From: CAVUNY01 sp963768585
Lineage (GTDB): Bacteria; Chloroflexota; Anaerolineae; Anaerolineales; Anaerolineaceae
Length of the DNA stretch: 64,000 bases
Direction of reading: 5' to 3'
NCBI GenBank assembly: GCA_963768585.1
Contig: CAVYIF010000015.1
Coordinates: forward strand, 186,001-250,000
The position numbers and the translations under genes were made by a program. This document shows, piece by piece, positions 45,272-55,551 of this stretch. The notes under the pieces were generated by a model, which was not told where the DNA came from, did not search any database, and saw only the letters and a list, made by a program, of their open reading frames with translations. Within the stretch, counting starts at the first letter, position 1. Each line of letters starts with the position of its first letter.

Positions 45272-47044
45272 ATGCGCAGTTCCGATTATCCTTATCTCGC
45301 CGATTGGTTTGCCGTCTCCCTGCGCTGGCTCAGCCTGTTAGGCCTGCTGGCAGGGCTGTCGATGCTCGGCCAGGTTCAGATTCAGAACATTGTGATCATT
45401 CTGGCAGGCGCTTTGTGGAATGTCTCGATCACCATTCTCGCCACGCTGAACCGCCGCCTGCCCTTCCACCGCCCGCTCAATTTACTGGCGGATATTACCT
45501 TCTCCCTGTTTATTTTTCATTTCAACGGCGGCATCTTCGGCCTGCTGCCCTGGAGCAGTGCGCTGCCGTTATTTACCGCCGCCATTTATTATGAAGCCCG
45601 TGGTGGCGCGTGGGTCGGCATATTGGTTTCGGCTTTGCAGGTTGGGTTGACCTACCTCTACAGCGGGGGCAATTTCAGCCCGCAGATAATGAGCGTTTTG
45701 ACCAGCTTCAACCTGATTCTGGGCGTCAGCATGGGCCTGGTCAGCCACCAGTTGATGGGCCAGATTCGCGTGCTCTATCAAGAACAGGTACGCCAGCGCA
45801 AAGAGTCCGAACGCCAGGTGATGATCGCCGAGCGCAACCGGATGCAAACCTTTATGAACATGGTCGAAACGCTCAGTTCGACGATGAACTACCGGGTGGT
45901 GCTCGACTCCGTGCTGGACCTGTGCGCAGCCGCCATCGGCGGCGGCGAACAGGGCGCTGACGAAATGATCAGCATGGTTCTGCTGTTTGGCGACCATGAC
46001 CTGCGCGTCGAAGCCTCTCGCCACCTCTCCGCGCGGGATATGAAGCAGACCTTCCCGGCCGAAGAGGGGGTGCTGAGCGAAGCTCTGCAAACGGCCGAAA
46101 CCTGCCAGATCCAGAATCCGCACGATGACCCCGAACTCAACCGGATTGTGGTCATCAAAAACTGCAAATCTGCCCTGGTAGTACCTATGCACCGCGGCAG
46201 CGATGCTTACGGAATGATCTTTTTCGGCCATCCCAACATCGATTATTTTAATGTCGACCGGGTAGAACTGTTAGAGATGATCGGGCACCAGGCAGTCATC
46301 GCCATCCAAAACGCGCGCCTGTACCAGAACCTGGGCGAGGAAAAAGAGCGCATCGTCATGTCTCAGGAAGAGGCCCGCAAAAAACTGGCCCGCGATCTGC
46401 ACGACGGTCCGATCCAATCCGTGGCGGCGATCGCGATGCGGGTGGATGTAGCCCGCCACATGATGGTCAAGGACGTGCCCTCTGCCGGGAATGAGCTGGG
46501 AAAAATTGAAGACCTGGCGCGCCGCACAACCAAAGAGCTGCGCCACTTGCTCTTCACCCTGCGCCCGCTGGCCCTGGAAACGGAAGGGCTGGTCTCAGCG
46601 CTGCAGACCATGGCCGAAAAGACATTCGAAACTTACCAGCAGAAGGTGCGCATCGAAGTCGACCAATCCGCGGTGGACGAATTGGAACTCGGCAAGCAAA
46701 CCGTAATCTTTTACCTGGTCGAAGAGGCGATTAACAACGCCCGCAAACATGCCCAGGCGTCCTTGATCCTCGTCCGCTTGCGTTTCCTGCCCCAGGACAA
46801 GGATATTTTGGTGTTGGAAATCATCGATAATGGCAAAGGGTTCGACGTGGCAGAGGTGATGGGGTCGTATGAAAAACGCGGCAGTCTGGGCATGATCAAC
46901 CTGCGCGAACGTTCCGAACTGATTAACGGCGTGCTGGATATCCAGTCCGCTTTAGGCAAGGGCGCCCGTGTGCGGGTCTTTATTCCGCTCAACGAAGAAG
47001 CGTCTGATCGGCTCCAACTTGGTAAAATTGCCCAACCCAGGTGA
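45272..47044 (+). CDS. Orphan sensor histidine kinase (GAF, HisKA_3)
   Basis: 590-residue sensor. About five or six membrane segments occupy residues 12-165, followed by a short coiled coil, a GAF domain (about 195-360) and a HisKA_3 dimerisation domain with phospho-acceptor H377 in KLARDLHDGPIQS. The HATPase domain has EEAINNARKHA (N box), DNGKGFD and GSLGMINLRER (G boxes). This NarX/LiaS-type kinase normally pairs with a LuxR-type regulator, but none is adjacent; the next gene is an alpha/beta hydrolase. Confidence 0.9.
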   Translation: MRSSDYPYLADWFAVSLRWLSLLGLLAGLSMLGQVQIQNIVIILAGALWNVSITILATLNRRLPFHRPLNLLADITFSLFIFHFNGGIFGLLPWSSALPLFTAAIYYEARGGAWVGILVSALQVGLTYLYSGGNFSPQIMSVLTSFNLILGVSMGLVSHQLMGQIRVLYQEQVRQRKESERQVMIAERNRMQTFMNMVETLSSTMNYRVVLDSVLDLCAAAIGGGEQGADEMISMVLLFGDHDLRVEASRHLSARDMKQTFPAEEGVLSEALQTAETCQIQNPHDDPELNRIVVIKNCKSALVVPMHRGSDAYGMIFFGHPNIDYFNVDRVELLEMIGHQAVIAIQNARLYQNLGEEKERIVMSQEEARKKLARDLHDGPIQSVAAIAMRVDVARHMMVKDVPSAGNELGKIEDLARRTTKELRHLLFTLRPLALETEGLVSALQTMAEKTFETYQQKVRIEVDQSAVDELELGKQTVIFYLVEEAINNARKHAQASLILVRLRFLPQDKDILVLEIIDNGKGFDVAEVMGSYEKRGSLGMINLRERSELINGVLDIQSALGKGARVRVFIPLNEEASDRLQLGKIAQPR

Positions 47045-47104
47045 ATTTTCTACAGTCGATCTTCCCCGATCCTGAAAGCACCTATCCTCCAATGAGAATG
47101 ATCC

Positions 47105-47905
47105 ATGCCAATCGCGCATAATATCTGCTTTGCCGAATCGCCCAACGCCAACCCTAACCGCCCGCCGGTGGTGCTGGTACACGGCGCCGGTGGAGACAGC
47201 CACAGCTGGCCGGTTGAGATCCGCCGCCTTTCTGGCTGGCGGGTGCTGACCGTGGATCTGCCGGGGCACGGCCGTTCAATCGGGCGCCCGCGTCAATCCA
47301 TAGCCGATTACTGCCACGACCTGCTGGACTTTCTGGGTGCACTGAAAATTTTTCGCGTCGTACTGGTGGGGCATTCGATGGGCGCAGCGGTCGTCCTGCA
47401 GCTCGCGCGAGAGTTTCCCGACCGGTTGGCGGGCATGGGGCTAATCTCGGCCACCCCGCACCTCGAAGCGCCGCCGCTGCTGGTCGATTATTTCTCAAAC
47501 CCGCTCACCATTCCCCTGGGCATCCAGCTTTTCCAGAAGTGGGCCTTCAGCCCGCGCACCCCTCCCGGCCAGGTCAAAGCCGCCCTGGCCGGCCTGCACA
47601 CTGCCCGTCCGGCCGTGCTGGCTGGCGACTGGCAGGCCTTTGCCCGTTTTGATTTTCACGGCACGCTAGAACAGGTCGGCATCCCGACCTGGATCGCCAG
47701 CGGGGCCGAAGACCGCCTGGCGCCGCTGCCAGGGGCGCAATACCTGGCCTCCCACCTGCCCAATGCGGCGGTCCAGGTCATCCCATCCGCCGGGCATATG
47801 GCGTTGATCGAAAAGCCAGCCGCCCTGGCGGCCGGCTTGCAGGCCTTCTTACAGACGCTTTCCCCACTCGGAAATCCCCGTCCGGCACCCCCGACGGCGC
47901 CGTAA
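47105..47905 (+). CDS. Alpha/beta hydrolase
   Basis: 266-residue alpha/beta hydrolase. The oxyanion turn is VHGAGGDSHSW near residues 22-32, the nucleophile elbow GHSMGA near 91-96, the acid probably the Asp in SGAEDRLAPLPGA, and the His in SAGHMALIEKP. Similar to BioH/MenH-like carboxylesterases, but the substrate is not readable. No signal peptide. Confidence 0.87.
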   Translation: MPIAHNICFAESPNANPNRPPVVLVHGAGGDSHSWPVEIRRLSGWRVLTVDLPGHGRSIGRPRQSIADYCHDLLDFLGALKIFRVVLVGHSMGAAVVLQLAREFPDRLAGMGLISATPHLEAPPLLVDYFSNPLTIPLGIQLFQKWAFSPRTPPGQVKAALAGLHTARPAVLAGDWQAFARFDFHGTLEQVGIPTWIASGAEDRLAPLPGAQYLASHLPNAAVQVIPSAGHMALIEKPAALAAGLQAFLQTLSPLGNPRPAPPTAP

Positions 47906-48064
47906 ATTCCACGGTAAGGCGCAGAACTCCTGACCGCTGCCATTCTCGGCCAGCGCCGCCAGACGACTCTTTTTTTGCTTTTTTTTCGTTTAAATATATA
48001 ATTGATCAGGGGAAATTTATGGTTTAAATTATGACCATGAATAATCTTCCTTTCAGGAAAACCT

Positions 48065-50179
48065 ATGAGCCTTCGAACAACCACTTTGCTGATTGTCATC
48101 ATGATTTTTATAGGCCTGGTTTCTCTGCTCGTTTTTAACCTTCAAACCAACCTTTCTTCGCATTTTTCTGGACTGGAGAAACAAAGCGCGACGCTGATGG
48201 TAGATCGCGCCCGAGGTGTATTTGATTTAGAGTTGGAGTCATTGAACCTGATCGCTCAAGAATGGTCCAATCGTCCGGATGTGATCGCCTATTTTAAAAG
48301 CAACGGCTCGGCACACAAGCCGGTTCTATTATCGAATGAATGCACTCCGGATTACTCGGTTAACATTGCCTTGCTGGTTGACCCCCAAGAACACGTTTCT
48401 GATACAGTGAGCTGTCAAGGGGCAAGCTTACCGGGACTGGGCAGCTCCTTTTCAACCCGGTTGACATCTCATTCAGGTTTTCTCAAGCTTTCAGGTGGAC
48501 CGATCATCGTATCTGGTGCCCCCATAGGAACGACCGGCGCCTGGGTATTTGCCGGTCGGCAGGTCGATAACAGCATGCTCGAGCGGATAAATTCACGCTT
48601 CAAAATTTCTGTTTCTCTTATCTCTGGCGATTCTACCAATTTAAGCCCCGAAATACGCTCGGCGGTTGCTTCTTTAACCCAGGCAGGTACCAGTACTATC
48701 CTTCCTTTGGATGATAACAACTTATCTGCGTTTCTGCTTTTTAATGATATTTATGGAAAACCGGCCTATTTCTTACAAATCACCCAACCCCGCATAATTT
48801 ACTACAGCGGCCTGTTGGTAACCAATTATTTGATGATCTTTTTGGTTACCTCCAGCTTCATTTTCGGGCTGATTATCATCATTTTGTTGGAACGGTTGGT
48901 GTTGTCCCGACTGACGCGGCTCTCTCGAGAAGTCAGCCAGATCGGGCAAAGTGGGGATTTTTCCCACAGGGTAACCCTTTTATATAACGATGAACTTACC
49001 CAACTGGGAAAAGATATCAATTCTATGTTGGCGGATCTAAACCAACGTATGCATGAGCTGCAAATATTGTACGACGTCTCGCAGGAGTTTTTGGGCAAAC
49101 TCAATACAGGAACCATTTTGACCAGTGTGTGCGAGCTTGCCGTGCAAAAAATGGGTTTAGCCACCGCGTGGATCGGCCAATTAAGAAGCGACGATTCTAA
49201 ATTAATCGCAACCGCCGCGTCCGGATGTGATGTGAGGGATCTTCCCGGCTTACCCGTAAACTGCAGCAGTAAGGACCAACCTCTTCCCTGCCAGGCTTTC
49301 TGCCAGGAAGAATTGATCTTTCAATCCACATCCAGCGTAAATGGTCACCTTTCTTCAGAGGCGGCAATTCCGTTAAAGACTGGGAATGAGAATGAGGCCG
49401 TGCTGGTGATCACCAGCCGGTCAGAAAATTATTTTACTGCCCCGCGCCGATCTCACTTATTGGCGTTTACCAATCAGGCCCGGCTGGCTATGCAAAGCGC
49501 TCGCTACTATGAAGAATCGAAAACTGCGCGACGCCGGCTAGAACTGCTCTCTCACCGCCTGGTACAGGTTCAGGAAGAGGAACGGCAGTTTATTGCCCAG
49601 GAACTGCACGATGAAATCGGACAGGAATTGACTGGGCTGCGGCTCATACTTGAGACGGGGGCGGCCCAACCTGAAAAGCTAAAAGAGGCACACCAGATCG
49701 TCAACGAATTGATCGGCCGCGTCCGCCAGATTTCGCTCGATCTGCGCCCGGCGATGCTGGACGACCTGGGGCTTTTACCGGCACTGATCTGGTTGATCAA
49801 CCGCTATACGAGCCAGACCGGTATCCAGGTCGATTTTGTCCATTTCAACCTGGAAGATCGCCAATTCACAAATGAGATCGAGATCACTGCTTATCGCGTG
49901 GTTCAGGAATCCCTGACGAATGCTGCGCGCTACGCGCAGGTGTCTTCAGTCGAAGTTCGTATCTGGGCAACCGAACAAGATCTGATGTTCCAAATTTCAG
50001 ATCGCGGCGTTGGCTTTGATTTCGATTCCACGATCCGCCAGAGAGAAGGGCGTGGATTGTTGGGGATGCGCGAACGGGTGAATTTTTTGGATGGAAAGTT
50101 ATTTATTGAGACCCGGCCCAACGAGGGAACCTCAATCAGTGCCAAATTACCGATATATCCGGTTGGGGGAGAAAAATGA
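48065..50179 (+). CDS. Sensor histidine kinase (extracellular sensor, HAMP, GAF, HisKA_3)
   Basis: 704-residue sensor. A first membrane segment (about 7-27), a 220-residue outside domain of the CHASE4/dCache type, and a second segment (about 257-282) lead into HAMP (LSRLTRLSREVSQIGQSGDF). Then come a GAF-like domain (about 335-470), a HisKA_3 domain with H515 (IAQELHDEIGQELTG), and an HATPase (VVQESLTNAARYA, DRGVGFDF, GRGLLGMRER). Its stop overlaps the start of the response regulator as ATGA, so the two form a coupled NarL-type system. Signal unknown. Lower GC than the preceding genes. Confidence 0.92.
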   Translation: MSLRTTTLLIVIMIFIGLVSLLVFNLQTNLSSHFSGLEKQSATLMVDRARGVFDLELESLNLIAQEWSNRPDVIAYFKSNGSAHKPVLLSNECTPDYSVNIALLVDPQEHVSDTVSCQGASLPGLGSSFSTRLTSHSGFLKLSGGPIIVSGAPIGTTGAWVFAGRQVDNSMLERINSRFKISVSLISGDSTNLSPEIRSAVASLTQAGTSTILPLDDNNLSAFLLFNDIYGKPAYFLQITQPRIIYYSGLLVTNYLMIFLVTSSFIFGLIIIILLERLVLSRLTRLSREVSQIGQSGDFSHRVTLLYNDELTQLGKDINSMLADLNQRMHELQILYDVSQEFLGKLNTGTILTSVCELAVQKMGLATAWIGQLRSDDSKLIATAASGCDVRDLPGLPVNCSSKDQPLPCQAFCQEELIFQSTSSVNGHLSSEAAIPLKTGNENEAVLVITSRSENYFTAPRRSHLLAFTNQARLAMQSARYYEESKTARRRLELLSHRLVQVQEEERQFIAQELHDEIGQELTGLRLILETGAAQPEKLKEAHQIVNELIGRVRQISLDLRPAMLDDLGLLPALIWLINRYTSQTGIQVDFVHFNLEDRQFTNEIEITAYRVVQESLTNAARYAQVSSVEVRIWATEQDLMFQISDRGVGFDFDSTIRQREGRGLLGMRERVNFLDGKLFIETRPNEGTSISAKLPIYPVGGEK

Positions 50180-50817
50180 TCAAAATTCTGCTAGCCGATG
50201 ACCATGGCGTGGTCCGTCAGGCACTGCGCTCTTTGCTGGAATCACAACCTGATTTTTCGATCGTGGCGGAGGCGAGTGATGGCTTAGAAGCAGTCCAGAA
50301 AATCGAAATTTCTCATCCGGATGTATCCGTTATCGACTTGATGATGCCCCACCTGGGCGGTTTGGAAGTCGCCCGCCGGGTCCATAAATTCACCCGTGTG
50401 TTGATTCTCTCTATGCATAACAACGAAGCCTATGTCGTCCAGGCGCTGCGCAATGGCGTCCTGGGCTACGTGCTCAAAGACTCTACCGCAGACGATTTGA
50501 TCCATGCGGTGAGGACTGTCGCAGGAGGACAGCGTTATTTAAGCGGTCCGCTTTCGCAGGATATGATCGACCGCTACCTGGAACAAATCAAGTCGGGCCC
50601 TTTGGATTTGATGGAAACATTAACCAACCGGGAACGTGAGATCTTTCATCTGGCAGCCGAAGGCCTGGCCGCAGGAGAGATTTCGACAAGCCTTTGCATA
50701 AGCCCGCGCACCGTGGAAATTCACCGCGCCAACTTAATGCATAAACTTAACCTGCACAACCAGACAGACCTGGTGCGGTATGCCATCAAGCGAGGCTTCC
50801 TTTCCGTGGAAAAATAA
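50176..50817 (+). CDS. NarL/FixJ family response regulator
   Basis: 213-residue regulator. The receiver domain has the acidic pocket (ADDHG), phospho-acceptor D54 (VSVIDLMMPHLGG), and conserved Ser and Lys (ILSMHNN, YVLKDSTADDL). The C-terminal LuxR helix-turn-helix reads LTNREREIFHLAAEGLAAGE and CISPRTVEIHRANLMHKL. Partner of the kinase just upstream. The nearest candidate target is the Tad-like gene cluster that starts 236 bases downstream, an inference from position. Confidence 0.95.
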   Translation: MIKILLADDHGVVRQALRSLLESQPDFSIVAEASDGLEAVQKIEISHPDVSVIDLMMPHLGGLEVARRVHKFTRVLILSMHNNEAYVVQALRNGVLGYVLKDSTADDLIHAVRTVAGGQRYLSGPLSQDMIDRYLEQIKSGPLDLMETLTNREREIFHLAAEGLAAGEISTSLCISPRTVEIHRANLMHKLNLHNQTDLVRYAIKRGFLSVEK

Positions 50818-50909
50818 CCCGCGATCATCCTTAATCTGCATTTATCGCCCACCTGAAGTTAAAACATTCTCATCAGCCAGAAGCATCCCTAAAAAAATAA
50901 AAAACAAAG

Positions 50910-50953
50910 AAAGTCATGTTTGATGGCCAGAACATGGCTTTTTGTTTTGTTTT
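50910..50953 (+). terminator. Intrinsic terminator of the two-component operon
   Basis: 11-bp stem (AAAGTCATGTT / AACATGGCTTT, one G-U pair) with a 10-base loop, followed by TTTGTTTTGTTTT. Confidence 0.8.
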
Positions 50954-51053
50954 AAGTGAATTAAAAGACAAAATTACGTAACGCTACGTATATTATTTTA
51001 TTACCAGACAGGGTATCCTTGTAAATACCCATCACAGGTAAAAGAAGGGAACC

Positions 51054-53271
51054 ATGTTAAAGATAAAAACCACCCCAACTCATAATAAGCATCAGAAAGC
51101 CCAGGGATTGATGGAATTTGCGCTTGCCCTGCCATTATTTCTGCTGTTACTGTTTGGTGTCATTGAAATGGGTCGTTTGTTAATGACCTTCAGCGCCGTG
51201 TTCTCTGCAGCCCGCGAGGCAGCCCGTTATGGCGCGGCAGTCGGCACAACCGACGCCGGCGTTCAACTCGATCACGATTGTGCAGGCATGCGCGAAGCGG
51301 CGATTCGGGTGGGGTTTTTAGGCGGTGTCCAAGCCAGCCAGGTCAGCATCAGACTGTTGAATCCGGATGGGACGGTTAAAGATGCGGAATGGTGCACTAC
51401 CGACAACTCATATAAAGAATCCAGACTGAGCGACATCATCGAGGTAAAAGTCGATGGTAAGTTTTGGTCGATTCTACCGCTGGTTAACCTCCCGAATTTA
51501 CCCGTCTCCTCGACCTCTACGCGCACCATTGTCCAGAATGTCGAAGTTTACGGAACTCCGCAGCCAACGACCATCGTAGCCGAGAATTTTAACGCATTGA
51601 TCCTGACGCTGGACATAAACCCGCCCGGCAGCGGCACAATAACCAAGAACCCCGATAAATTAACCTACGTGCAAGATGATGTGGTTACCTTGATTCCCAA
51701 TCCATCCGCTGGCTGGGAATTTTCTCATTGGAGCCATGATTTGAGCGGCAACCAGATTCCAAATTCCATCCTTATGACCGGGAATAAACTGGTCACCGCC
51801 AATTTCATCCAGGCCCATTACACCCTGACGATGAACGTTACCCCCCCTGGTTCCGGCACGATTTCAGTCAATCCCAATTCGGCAGATTATGTATATGGAG
51901 AAGTTGTGACGCTGACGGCTGAACCGGCCCCCGGTTATGAATTTCTTGGCTGGAGCGACGATCTCAACAGCAGTTCACCCACTGCCAGCCTCACCATGGA
52001 TGGCAATAAAACCGTCACCGCAATTTTCAACCAGTTGGAATACAGCCTGACCATAGACACAGATGGCGAGGGCAGCGTCTCAACGAATCTCTCTGGCCCC
52101 TACCATTACGGCGACCAGGTGATCCTGACTGCAACTGGCGAGGCAGGCTGGAACTTCTCGGTGTGGAGCGGTGACCTGATTGGCGGCGCAAATCCTGCCA
52201 CAATTGTGATGGACGATAACAAGACGATAACTGCGACTTTTGAACAGGGCACGTTCACCCTCTCAACCATGGTCAATGGGGGTGGAAAAATCGTCAAATA
52301 TCCAGATCGCTCTGCTTTTCTTCCTGGCACACAAGTCACATTGACGGCAGTTCCGGACCCCGGTTGGGCTTTCTCGTTCTGGAGCAACAATGTGGTCGAT
52401 GACCCTGGCCAGAACCCCAATAAAATCGTGATGAACAGCGACCAGATTGTCGGCGTTTCGTTTATTCAAGCGGAGTATTCTCTTACAGTCAATGTAATCG
52501 GAAGCGGGTCAGTATCCGTCAGCCTGGACCCGCCCTATTCATTCAATGAAGTGGTCACACTCACCGCACACCCTGCCCCGGGTTGGGTATTTGCCGGCTG
52601 GAGCGACGGCATCGTCGGCACGGACAACCCCTCTTCGATCACAATTAACGGCAATAAAATTGTCAACGCTAACTTCACCCCCATCGAATACACCCTTGTC
52701 ATCAGCATCACCGGGCAGGGAACGGTGAACGTGAATCCATCTCAGCCCACCTATCAATACGGCGACGTGGTCCAATTTAACGGCAATCCCCAGCCTGGAT
52801 TACACCTTTACACGCTGGGGTGGTGACCTGAGCGGATCGACCAACCCCACTACGTATCACGATGGATAACAACAAGGCAGTCGCGGCAACATTCACGCGC
52901 AACTGCGTCTCGCCTGGAGATTTAATCACTTATTCCATGACAGGTACAGGATCAACGGATGTAAATTTCAAAATCACGAATAATTCATCCCTCGACATCG
53001 AACTGCTGACCATGGTGGTGGACTGGGACAACCATGGGGCTGAAGATTCGATGGAAAACATTTTTTTTGGCAGCCAACCCCAATCCGATCTGGAGCGGAA
53101 TGTTGATCCACGGGATCAAATTTACCGCCATATCTTGTGGATCAATGGGCGCCAGGCATCAGCCGGGTCATCCCCAAAGGCACCTCTACCACCATTCGCA
53201 TTAAATTCAGCCACAAAGTCGATACAGCCAATATTTGGCCGATCACTTACAGCAATGTGTGCTCCCGTTGA
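51054..53271 (+). pseudogene. TadE-like pseudopilin with InlB-type repeats, frameshifted
   Basis: The first frame (51054-52826) begins with a Flp/TadE N terminus: KAQGLMEFALALPLFLLLLF then GVIEMGRLLM, with the Glu of the pilin-type helix. After a short TadE-like domain come about six repeats of 70 residues of the InlB/Flg_new type (GYEFLGWSDDL, MDGNKTVTAIF). The sixth repeat breaks near 52798 and 52856; YTFTRWGGDLSGSTNPTT and MDNNKAVAATF continue in other frames. A further shift lies at a T8 run near 53060. The frame ends IRIKFSHKVDTANIWPITYS and stops at 53271. A surface filament-tip or adhesive protein is a reasonable guess. The T8 site suggests at least one shift is an error. Confidence 0.75.
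51597..52850 (+). repeat. Six tandem InlB-type beta repeats (protein level)
   Basis: Units of about 70 codons, each with GSGT/S-V, Y-x-GD/E-x-VTLTA, GW-x-F-x-x-WS-x-DL and NK-x-(V/I)-x-A-x-F. The DNA copies are well diverged, so this is an old expansion. Confidence 0.8.
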
Positions 53272-53296
53272 CGGAGGAAAGACCAGTGAAAAAGAT

Positions 53297-55077
53297 ATGA
53301 AAGCATTGAAATCGCTGATTGCGTTGGCGTGGATCCTTTCATTGGTCTTCCTATGCCTGCCCGTCCAGCTGGGACAGGCGGTCTCAGGACCTGGCGCAGC
53401 CGTCAACAGCGCGGCAACCTATGACTTCAATCTTCTGGAGCCCTTCCAAAGCGGGTTCCTGATCAACCGGGAATTAACTCTGCCCATCACGATCAAAAAT
53501 ACAGGCAGTTCCGTAGACCAATATTCTGTGACTTGCACCAAGGAATCAGGCGGAGATGACTGGTCGGCCAGCCTGGTGAATAACCTGGGCCAAATTTTCG
53601 CCAATACCTGCCTGGACGGGAGCCTATTATACCCCGCCAGTCCCCGCCGGAGAGAGCCTGACTGTCTATATCGAGTCTGCAAGCTCCCCTTCCGGCACCC
53701 ATCGGCGATTATCTACGCATTAACCTCACCGTTACCTCGCGGAACGACTCCAATCAGTCTGCCAGTGTGCTCAGGCAGGGGGCGGTGAGCGCGCCTTTCA
53801 TCCAAAATTTCTCCGACATGACAACGGCCGGCATCTGCAGATATCCAATCCGAAGTTCTTTTTTACCCGGCCATCGGACCCCGCATTGAACGGCCTAACA
53901 CGGTGGCAGTGACCCATGTCGACGATTTCCGCTACATCAATACCTGGGGATATGGGTACGGGACGCATATCAATATTGAATATGAAGTCATGAACATCCT
54001 TTCGTACTATCCGCCATCCGTCGTTCAATTGACGGATAATCCGGACCGCACCACCGACCATTCCACCTCACTGGCTGCCGCCCCGAATAGAATTACCGGG
54101 GCAGCCTTTATCCGCACGATCTACGATAAGGACAATAGCGCGAAACAGAATAAAAACGTATTATTTTGCCCGGATCGATGCTCGCGGGCTGCCCCTGGGC
54201 CCACCCGTACACCATCACCAATAATCCCCACTTTGGCTTTTCCGACTGAATCCAACGTGCCCTTTTTCAGCGGAGTCAGCATCCATGCCACTTCGAATAA
54301 CCGCTTCATCCTCGCCTGGGCTAAACAGGAAAATGGCCAGCAAGACATTTACGAAACCATCTATGACGCGACTACGGGGAACAGGTTGTTGCCCCACCAG
54401 CATAACCACCGCTACGGATACCATCAGCTACACCAGCCCAAAATTGGCCGGGCTGAAAACCAGCGCGCAAACATTTTTGACCTACATCGCCAACGAGCCA
54501 AGACGTCTAGCAGCCCGTCCCTGTGGGGAGTAAAGCTGGACAGCAGGGGCAATCGTTGGCGCCACTTTCAGATTGCCGCAATAAACGGCATCGCAAAAGT
54601 TGACCCCGGCTTGCAGATTACGGCAATAAAAAACGCCTCTAAAGCTGACGACTTCCAAATCGCGGTCATAAACGGCTCCCGGTTCGACACGGTCCAATTG
54701 TCTGGCGGAAACATCCTGGTCGCCTGGGTTAACGACAATCAACCCAAAAACCCACCTACTGCATTTGGGACACCAACGGCAGCATCGTTAAAAGCCCGAC
54801 GATCACTCGATTCTCCCGACGGACTCTCAGCAAGTCAGATCGCAGTGACTTATGATGAATACGGCCATGGCATCCTTACCTGGGGAAACCAGAATTACAG
54901 CCGCATGTACTACGCCCTGGTGGATGGCAGCGGTGTCCTCCTAACGCCGGCCATGATCCAGCGTGAAGCTCAGACTGGACAGCAGTCCATATCGATCTTG
55001 GTTCCAGCACATATGCGACGGCCTTTTTGACGGACGCCATTGTATTTCCGCTATATCTACCCCTGGTAAGAAAGTAA
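53297..55077 (+). pseudogene. Secreted protein of the Tad-like cluster, multiply frameshifted
   Basis: Starts at ATG 53297 with a signal peptide (KALKSLIALAWILSLVFLCL) and a region with immunoglobulin-like character (ELTLPITIKNTGSSVDQYSV). Frames change near 53620, then several more times between about 53690 and 54540 (visible pieces: TVAVTHVDDFRYINTWGYGY, SNNRFILAWAKQENGQQDIY, GGNILVAWVNDN). The end, FLTDAIVFPLYLPLVRK, is in another frame and stops at 55077. The middle resembles beta-propeller-like repeats (LAWAKQENG, LVAWVND, ILTWGNQNYS). GGAGG (53273-53277) lies upstream. I do not recognise the family. Confidence 0.6.
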
Positions 55078-55097
55078 GCGCGTTCTGGAGATTTATT

Positions 55098-55535
55098 ATG
55101 AAGATGAAAACGCAAGGCAAACGTTCGGAAAAAGGTCAGAGTCTGATTGAACTCGCTTTCGGAATGGTCGTCCTGTTAGTGCTGCTGGCCGGCATTGTGG
55201 ATATTGGCCGTTTGTTGTTCTTTTATATTTCGATGCGCGATGCAGCGCAAGAAGGTGCGGTTTTCGGCCAGATCAACCCGCGTTCCTGCGAGCAAATAAC
55301 AAACCGTATCAATGAAGTCATGGGCAATTCCCTTTCTATCCCGCCGGATATCTTCATCGATGGCGTTTCATGTATCACCGCAGCTGATTTCGATAACCGG
55401 TCTTGTTCCGGGAAAGAAATCAAAATCGTCGTCAAGGCACCTTTTAAATTCTCGATGCCGTTGATGGGTGGGCGAAACATTGATTTGAGTACTGAGATCA
55501 GGGGCACAATCCTGCGTCCCGCTTGCAGCGAATAA
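55098..55535 (+). CDS. TadE-like pilus assembly protein
   Basis: 145-residue TadE/TadG-type minor pseudopilin. The N terminus KGQSLIELAFGMVVLLVLLA then GIVDIGRLLFFY is the prepilin-like helix with the conserved Glu, and a periplasmic domain with three Cys follows. ATG 55098 is chosen because CTGGAG lies seven bases upstream. It lies between the frameshifted secreted protein and the TadG-like gene, all in one direction. Confidence 0.85.
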   Translation: MKMKTQGKRSEKGQSLIELAFGMVVLLVLLAGIVDIGRLLFFYISMRDAAQEGAVFGQINPRSCEQITNRINEVMGNSLSIPPDIFIDGVSCITAADFDNRSCSGKEIKIVVKAPFKFSMPLMGGRNIDLSTEIRGTILRPACSE

Positions 55536-55551
55536 TTTCAAGGAGATTGGA

